From Clostridiales bacterium (GTDB lineage: Bacteria > Bacillota > Clostridia > Oscillospirales > QAMX01), in contig DUUG01000143.1 of the NCBI GenBank assembly GCA_012841675.1, positions 1 through 5,032 of the forward strand: 5,032 nt of DNA, read 5' to 3'. Shown one piece after another: positions 4,992-5,032 of the stretch. How positions within the stretch are numbered: position 1 is the first letter of the stretch; each line of letters starts with the position of its first letter. The translations under genes were made by a program, and so were the position numbers. The notes under the pieces were generated by a model. It was not told where the DNA came from. It saw nothing but the letters and a program-made list of their open reading frames with translations, and ran no database searches.

Positions 4992-5032
4992 ATGCCAGCT
5001 TTCTCCGATATTCCGGCAAGAAAGGAGATGGA
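4992..5032 (+). CDS. Possible start of the next operon gene (uncertain)
   Basis: ATG 4992 lies 8 nt after AGGAG (4979-4983) and opens a frame reading MPAFSDIPARKEM that runs off the window end. The alternative is a start just beyond the window, served by the strong AAAGGAG at 5021-5027. In related operons a carboxyltransferase (alpha) or biotin-carrier gene occupies this position, but 13 residues do not allow identification. Confidence refers to this particular start being used. Confidence 0.3.
   Translation, partial: MPAFSDIPARKEM
5021..5027 (+). promoter_or_regulatory. Strong Shine-Dalgarno sequence at the window edge
   Basis: AAAGGAG, continuing as ATGGA, matches the anti-Shine-Dalgarno sequence well. 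The ATG at 5028 is directly adjacent and too close to use this site, so the likely start codon lies a few bases past the window. This favours a third decarboxylase-operon gene starting just outside, over the ATG at 4992. Confidence 0.5.

Noticed and set aside
1..5032. CRISPR arrays, tRNA/rRNA genes, insertion sequences, attachment sites
   Set aside because: I saw no spaced repeat array, cloverleaf, transposase motif, terminal inverted repeats or target duplications. Gene content looks like ordinary chromosome.

Overview
The window looks like chromosomal DNA of an anaerobic, low-to-mid-GC Firmicute, most likely a member of the Negativicutes (an Acidaminococcaceae-like organism). This is inferred from three things. 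It encodes a short-type (378 aa) Na+-pumping decarboxylase beta subunit preceded by a tiny gamma-like subunit, as in the glutaconyl-CoA and methylmalonyl-CoA decarboxylases of that class. Its promoters have Bacillus-type consensus boxes. Its Clp ATPase C-terminus is ClpC/ClpB-like. Genus cannot be fixed from the sequence alone. All genes are on the + strand.

Layout. (1) 1-392 is the C-terminal end of a Clp-family AAA+ unfoldase. (2) Only 23 nt later, 416-1603 encodes a 395-aa cytosolic protein whose first ~235 residues align with the NodB/polysaccharide deacetylase fold, but every catalytic and metal-binding position I can align is replaced. I read it as a pseudoenzyme followed by an unrecognised C-terminal region. 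(3) 1596-2285 overlaps it by 8 nt and encodes a 229-aa protein with four predicted membrane segments and basic cytoplasmic tails, of unknown function. These three genes look like one transcription unit. (4) A perfect-consensus extended -10 promoter (2396-2424), set among repeated TTGTAA boxes, drives 2474-3415, a secreted SH3b-SH3b-NlpC/P60 cell-wall hydrolase that ends at a strong intrinsic terminator (3446-3476). (5) A second strong promoter (3532-3560) drives a Na+-translocating decarboxylase operon: a 44-61 aa OadG-like membrane subunit, then the beta subunit (3830-4966), then a gene whose start lies at or just past the window end.

Functionally, the window joins protein quality control, cell-wall remodelling and sodium-coupled decarboxylation energy metabolism. 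These are probably three separate transcription units rather than one system. The part most worth a second look is the pseudo-deacetylase plus membrane-protein pair behind the Clp gene. Second are the repeated AGTTAC/TTGTAA elements and start-site hairpins at the other two promoters.
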